Assembly: GCA_003232155.1 (NCBI GenBank)
Contig: QILY01000039.1
Location: 1-25,099 of the forward strand
Direction of reading: 5' to 3'
DNA length: 25,099 bases
Source of the DNA: Maribacter sp.
GTDB taxonomy: Bacteria; Bacteroidota; Bacteroidia; Flavobacteriales; Flavobacteriaceae
Part shown: positions 22,440-25,099 of the stretch, in pieces
Numbering within the stretch: the stretch's first letter is position 1
Layout of the letters: the number at the start of each line of letters is the position of its first letter
Made by a program: the position numbers and the translations under genes
Notes under the pieces: model-generated
The model's database searches: none
Told to the model about the DNA's origin: nothing
What the model saw: the letters and a program-made list of their open reading frames with translations, nothing else

Positions 22440-23324
22440 TTAAACTAATACGTTAGATGTGTTTATTTTTGAGAAGAACACATCTTCTAAATTAGGTTTT
22501 ACTGGCTCAAAACCATTACTTGGGTCGGTATCACTAAATATGTGTATCAAAGGTTGGCCACTTACCATTTTGTTGGATATAATGGAGTATTCAGAAGCAT
22601 AGTCCTGCAATTCTTCGCGACTTACAATGCGCTGATATACTTTGCCCTGTAGTTCGTCAATAGCATTTTGAGGAGCTCCTTGATATACAATTTTACCTAA
22701 ATTCATAATGGCCATTTGGGTACATAGCTCGCGAACATCATCAACAATATGTGTAGAAAGAATAACAATTACTTCTTTACCCACATCAGCCAAAAGATTA
22801 TAAAAACGATTACGTTCACCAGGGTCTAGACCAGCTGTAGGCTCATCAACGATAATCAATTGCGGATTACCAATAAGAGCTTGGGCAATACCTACCCGTT
22901 GTTTCATACCACCTGAAAAACCTTTTACACTTTTGTTGCGTTTGTCATATAGGTTGACCTTGTCTAAAAGGTATTTTACGATTTCTTTACGTTCTGAAGA
23001 TTTGGTAATCCCTTTTAAAATTGCCATGTGATCTAAAAGCTGTGAAGCTGTTATTCTTGGGTATACCCCGAACTCTTGAGGTAAATACCCTAATACTTCG
23101 CGTAACTCTACAGGTTGTTGCAATATATTTAAGTCATCTAAAAATGCAGTGCCGCTATCAGCTTCTTGTAATGTAGCCAATGTTCGCATTAGCGAAGATT
23201 TACCAGCTCCGTTAGGGCCTAAAAGTCCAAACATACCATTTTCAATTTCTATGGTAACATCGTCTAAAGCTATTACACCATTAGGATAAGTTTTGTTAAG
23301 ATTACTGATTTTTAATGTGCTCAT
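22440..23324 (-). CDS. ABC transporter ATP-binding protein partnering the permease-peptidase
   Basis: The cytoplasmic ATPase for the downstream membrane protein. The 294-aa protein has Walker A GPNGAGKSS (36-44), a Q-loop segment GYLPQEFGVYPRI, the signature FSGGMKQR, Walker B LIIVDEPTAGLDPGER and the H-loop STHIVDDV. A tail of about 80 residues follows. All key residues are present. ATG 23324 is followed by a standard N-terminal strand (MSTLKISNLNKTYPNG). The first gene of a two-gene operon. No TAnnTTTG box is seen in the 96 bp between it and lpxD, so it may be read from an upstream promoter or one of another type. Confidence 0.92.
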   Translation of the reverse strand: MSTLKISNLNKTYPNGVIALDDVTIEIENGMFGLLGPNGAGKSSLMRTLATLQEADSGTAFLDDLNILQQPVELREVLGYLPQEFGVYPRITASQLLDHMAILKGITKSSERKEIVKYLLDKVNLYDKRNKSVKGFSGGMKQRVGIAQALIGNPQLIIVDEPTAGLDPGERNRFYNLLADVGKEVIVILSTHIVDDVRELCTQMAIMNLGKIVYQGAPQNAIDELQGKVYQRIVSREELQDYASEYSIISNKMVSGQPLIHIFSDTDPSNGFEPVKPNLEDVFFSKINTSNVLV

Positions 23325-23420
23325 ATATTGTATTGGTTTTAATGGTTTTGAATATGACGTATTCTATTAATATTTGTTACAGAATATTTTATAAATACAC
23401 TGAACTCAAGATGAGTTCAA

Positions 23421-24413
23421 TTACTGCCTCGCTAACTTTCGCATCATCACCCATTGTTTTAGCATGTTTCGCGATTCTTGCGCAGGGTAACCTAAATAGG
23501 TCTTTCCTGCCGGTATATCACCAACTACTCCAGACCCGGCACCCACGGTGACACCAGAATGAATGGTAGTATGGTCTTTTATAGATGCACTGCCCCCAAT
23601 GATAACCCCATCACCTAAAGTTACCGAACCTGCCAAACCGCTATGACCTGCCATAATGCATGAACGCCCCATAATACAATTGTGTGCAATTTGAACTTGA
23701 TTGTCTATTTTACAATTATCACCAATAATAGTGGCACTGAACTTACCGCGGTCAACACAAGAGTTAGCACCAATCTCAACATCATTACCAATAATCACAG
23801 TACCGATTTGTGGAATTTTAACCAATCCCCTACCATCATCACTTGGCCGATACCCAAAACCATCAGCGCCAATACTTACATTGTTGTGAAAAATACAGTA
23901 TGCACCAATTTCGCAACGTTCACGAATCACGGTACCTGGCCAGATTGTAGAATTTTTTCCAATACTGGTCTCATCCAAAATGGTTACGTTGGGGTATAGA
24001 ACAACTCCATCGCCTAAACTCACATTTTTACCCACATAACAATTAGCGCCAATTTTGCAGCTATTACCGATCATAGCGGTTTTATGTACTACGGCAGTAG
24101 GGTGAATGTCTATATCAAAAACTGGGGGTTCAGGAGCAAAAATTTCCAATACTCTTGCCATGGCTAGGTCTGCATTTTTCACTTTTATTAAAGCTCGGTT
24201 TTCTTCGGGTCCTATATCTAAGTTAGTATTTACAATAGCTACCGATGCTTTAGAATCCTTCCATTTTGAAATGTACTTACTGCTTCCAATAAATGTAATA
24301 TGATGGGCTTCGGCTTTTTCAAGTTCTTCAGGACCAGTAATTTTTTGTGTTGTGCTTCCGACCAACTCGCCTTGTAATAGGGTGCTGATCTCTGTAATCG
24401 TAAAAGATTTCAT
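23421..24413 (-). CDS. lpxD: UDP-3-O-(3-hydroxyacyl)glucosamine N-acyltransferase (LpxD)
   Basis: The enzyme adds the N-linked hydroxyacyl chain in lipid A synthesis, using acyl-ACP, in the cytoplasm. The 330-aa protein has an N-terminal uridine-binding-like domain (about 1-100; ITFIGSSKYISKWKDSKASVAIV), then a left-handed beta-helix of hexapeptide repeats, with FHNNVSIGADGFGYRP, VDRGKFSATIIGDNCKIDNQ and QIAHNCIMGRSCIMAGHSG. The His in IAHN corresponds to the catalytic His of E. coli LpxD. The end YLGYPAQESRNMLKQ is a C-terminal helix. None of the usual lipid A neighbours (lpxA, lpxC-fabZ) lie here, so this may be a second LpxD paralogue. The ABC operon follows at 96 bp on the same strand. 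Confidence 0.88.
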   Translation of the reverse strand: MKSFTITEISTLLQGELVGSTTQKITGPEELEKAEAHHITFIGSSKYISKWKDSKASVAIVNTNLDIGPEENRALIKVKNADLAMARVLEIFAPEPPVFDIDIHPTAVVHKTAMIGNSCKIGANCYVGKNVSLGDGVVLYPNVTILDETSIGKNSTIWPGTVIRERCEIGAYCIFHNNVSIGADGFGYRPSDDGRGLVKIPQIGTVIIGNDVEIGANSCVDRGKFSATIIGDNCKIDNQVQIAHNCIMGRSCIMAGHSGLAGSVTLGDGVIIGGSASIKDHTTIHSGVTVGAGSGVVGDIPAGKTYLGYPAQESRNMLKQWVMMRKLARQ

Positions 24414-24520
24414 AGTAGTTTTTTTGTGTTTGGAACTGTGTTTTAGCTAAAGAAAGTAGAAAGATAAGATATTAACTGCAGATTTGAGAGGGATATATAA
24501 AAGCTTAAAAGAAGAAGGGT

Positions 24521-24850
24521 TTATACTGAAGGGTCTGGGGTCATGCGTAAATAAGGTTTGATCTCTTTAACTCCCTTGGTAAACATTTCTTTAGCATCGG
24601 CAGTTGATATAGCTGGACTTACTACTACATCTTGACCGTTTTCCCAGTTGGCAGGGGAGGCCACTTTATGATTTTCGGTAAGTTGTAATGAATCTACCAC
24701 ACGAAGCAGTTCGTGAAAATTACGTCCCGTAGAAGCAGGGTAGGTAAGTGTTAGTTTTACCGTTGTATGCTGAACTTCGTTGATGTCTTTTATCCATTCT
24801 GCATGTGAAGCCGCTCCGTTTAAGTGTGTTAAAAAATTTAAAATACGAAC
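24521..24850 (-). pseudogene. Decayed 1-Cys peroxiredoxin (Prx6/AhpC-type) fragment with internal deletion
   Basis: Reading the minus strand toward the TAA at 24521-24523, one frame gives NGAASHAEWIKDINEVQHTT, directly joined to VKLTLTYPASTGRNFHELLR, then VVDSLQLTENHKVASPANWE, DVVVSPAIS, and GVKEIKPYLRMTPDPSV. These are two separate blocks of a Prx6-type peroxiredoxin. In intact proteins about 40-45 residues (FPIIAD to the IDP strand) separate them, so an in-frame internal deletion has occurred. The peroxidatic-cysteine region and the start codon are missing, and upstream the frame runs into stops (near 24870). It cannot encode an active enzyme. Confidence 0.78.
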
Positions 24851-25031
24851 TAATTGACCAAACTATTAATAACTAGTATTAAAATTAATATATTATTTAT
24901 GAGCTTTGTTTTTTAAAGGGTTAAAAGTGTATTAAAGTTTGGCTCTATGTTGATTTAGGTGGGTTGAAAAATGTTGAATTTTGAATAAAAAGAGAGAAGA
25001 GAAAAGAGGCACAAATCAGTACAAATTAAAA
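24851..25031. other. AT-rich gene-free DNA
   Basis: Very AT-rich, with purine-rich runs near 24990-25010 (AAAGAGAGAAGAGAAAAGAG) and no ORF, RNA gene or clear hairpin that I can support. Confidence 0.5.
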
Positions 25032-25099
25032 CTTGCGAACTTAGCGATACCATTACGTTCTTTACGCCTGCCTGTCGGCAGACAGGGTTAAAGAAAAAT
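25032..25099. repeat. GCG-spaced repeat interrupted by a 20-bp palindrome
   Basis: CTTGCGAACTTAGCGA...TTACGTTCTTTACG shows a GCG/ACG step about every 10-12 bp, a pattern I remember from recurrent flavobacterial intergenic repeats that end ...GCGGTTAAA. Here the palindrome-like CCTGCCTGTCGGCAGACAGG (25067-25086; core stem CCTGTC/GACAGG) lies just before GTTAAAGAAAA. The element continues to, and perhaps past, the window edge. Confidence 0.45.

Noticed and set aside
23480..24120. Periodic pattern suggestive of a tandem repeat or CRISPR
   Set aside because: The ~18-bp period is the hexapeptide code of the LpxD beta-helix; no identical repeats or spacers exist. No CRISPR array was seen anywhere in the window.
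24861..24890. Near-palindrome TTAATAACTAGTATTAA
   Set aside because: Simple AT-rich sequence around an ACTAGT site; arms too short and biased to be meaningful.

Overview
The window looks like a chromosome segment of a marine-type member of the Flavobacteriaceae (Bacteroidetes). The evidence is a low GC content, start codons with poor Shine-Dalgarno sequences, repeated matches to the Bacteroidetes -7 promoter box TAnnTTTG, and families typical of the group: DUF4920, DUF6268, a stand-alone MnmD, a cyclophilin-FKBP fusion and an ABC permease fused to an M1 peptidase. The species cannot be named from the sequence alone.

Layout. 1-3422: a branched-chain aminotransferase cut by the left edge (minus strand), diverging from a DUF4920 protein and the tRNA-modifying methyltransferase MnmD. 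A 173-bp element with 23-bp terminal inverted repeats follows, then a TIGR01777-type epimerase whose promoter nearly touches its start codon. 3551-5291: grpE-dnaJ behind a sequence that fits a sigma-54 -24/-12 promoter and overlaps a housekeeping-type box. This DnaJ has only half of the usual zinc-finger repeats. 5567-10758: a tight five-gene cluster with a NatA/NatB-like exporter, an MscS channel, a DUF6268 outer-membrane protein and an NtrC-type response regulator that lacks a DNA-binding domain. 10889-14053: a secreted helical protein (minus strand), then a PPK2 kinase translationally coupled to an M28 peptidase.

14054-16916 is an AT-rich accessory stretch. It holds the broken end of a thioredoxin-like gene, a long imperfect palindromic repeat, two unrecognised envelope proteins, a REP-like hairpin, and a ParD/ParE toxin-antitoxin operon with a clear palindromic operator. 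16971-17903 is the dual-family prolyl isomerase, closed by a 117-bp nested inverted repeat. 18114-18375 holds two tandem, mutually similar single-span microproteins (26 and 30 aa) downstream of a cold-shock gene. 18843-24413 (minus strand) carries an ABC ATPase plus the permease-peptidase fusion, and lpxD. A decayed 1-Cys peroxiredoxin pseudogene and a repeat tail end the window.

The points most worth following up are: (a) the activator without a DNA-binding domain in the same window as a sigma-54-like promoter for chaperone genes, (b) the paired microproteins, and (c) the palindromic repeat beside the accessory genes.
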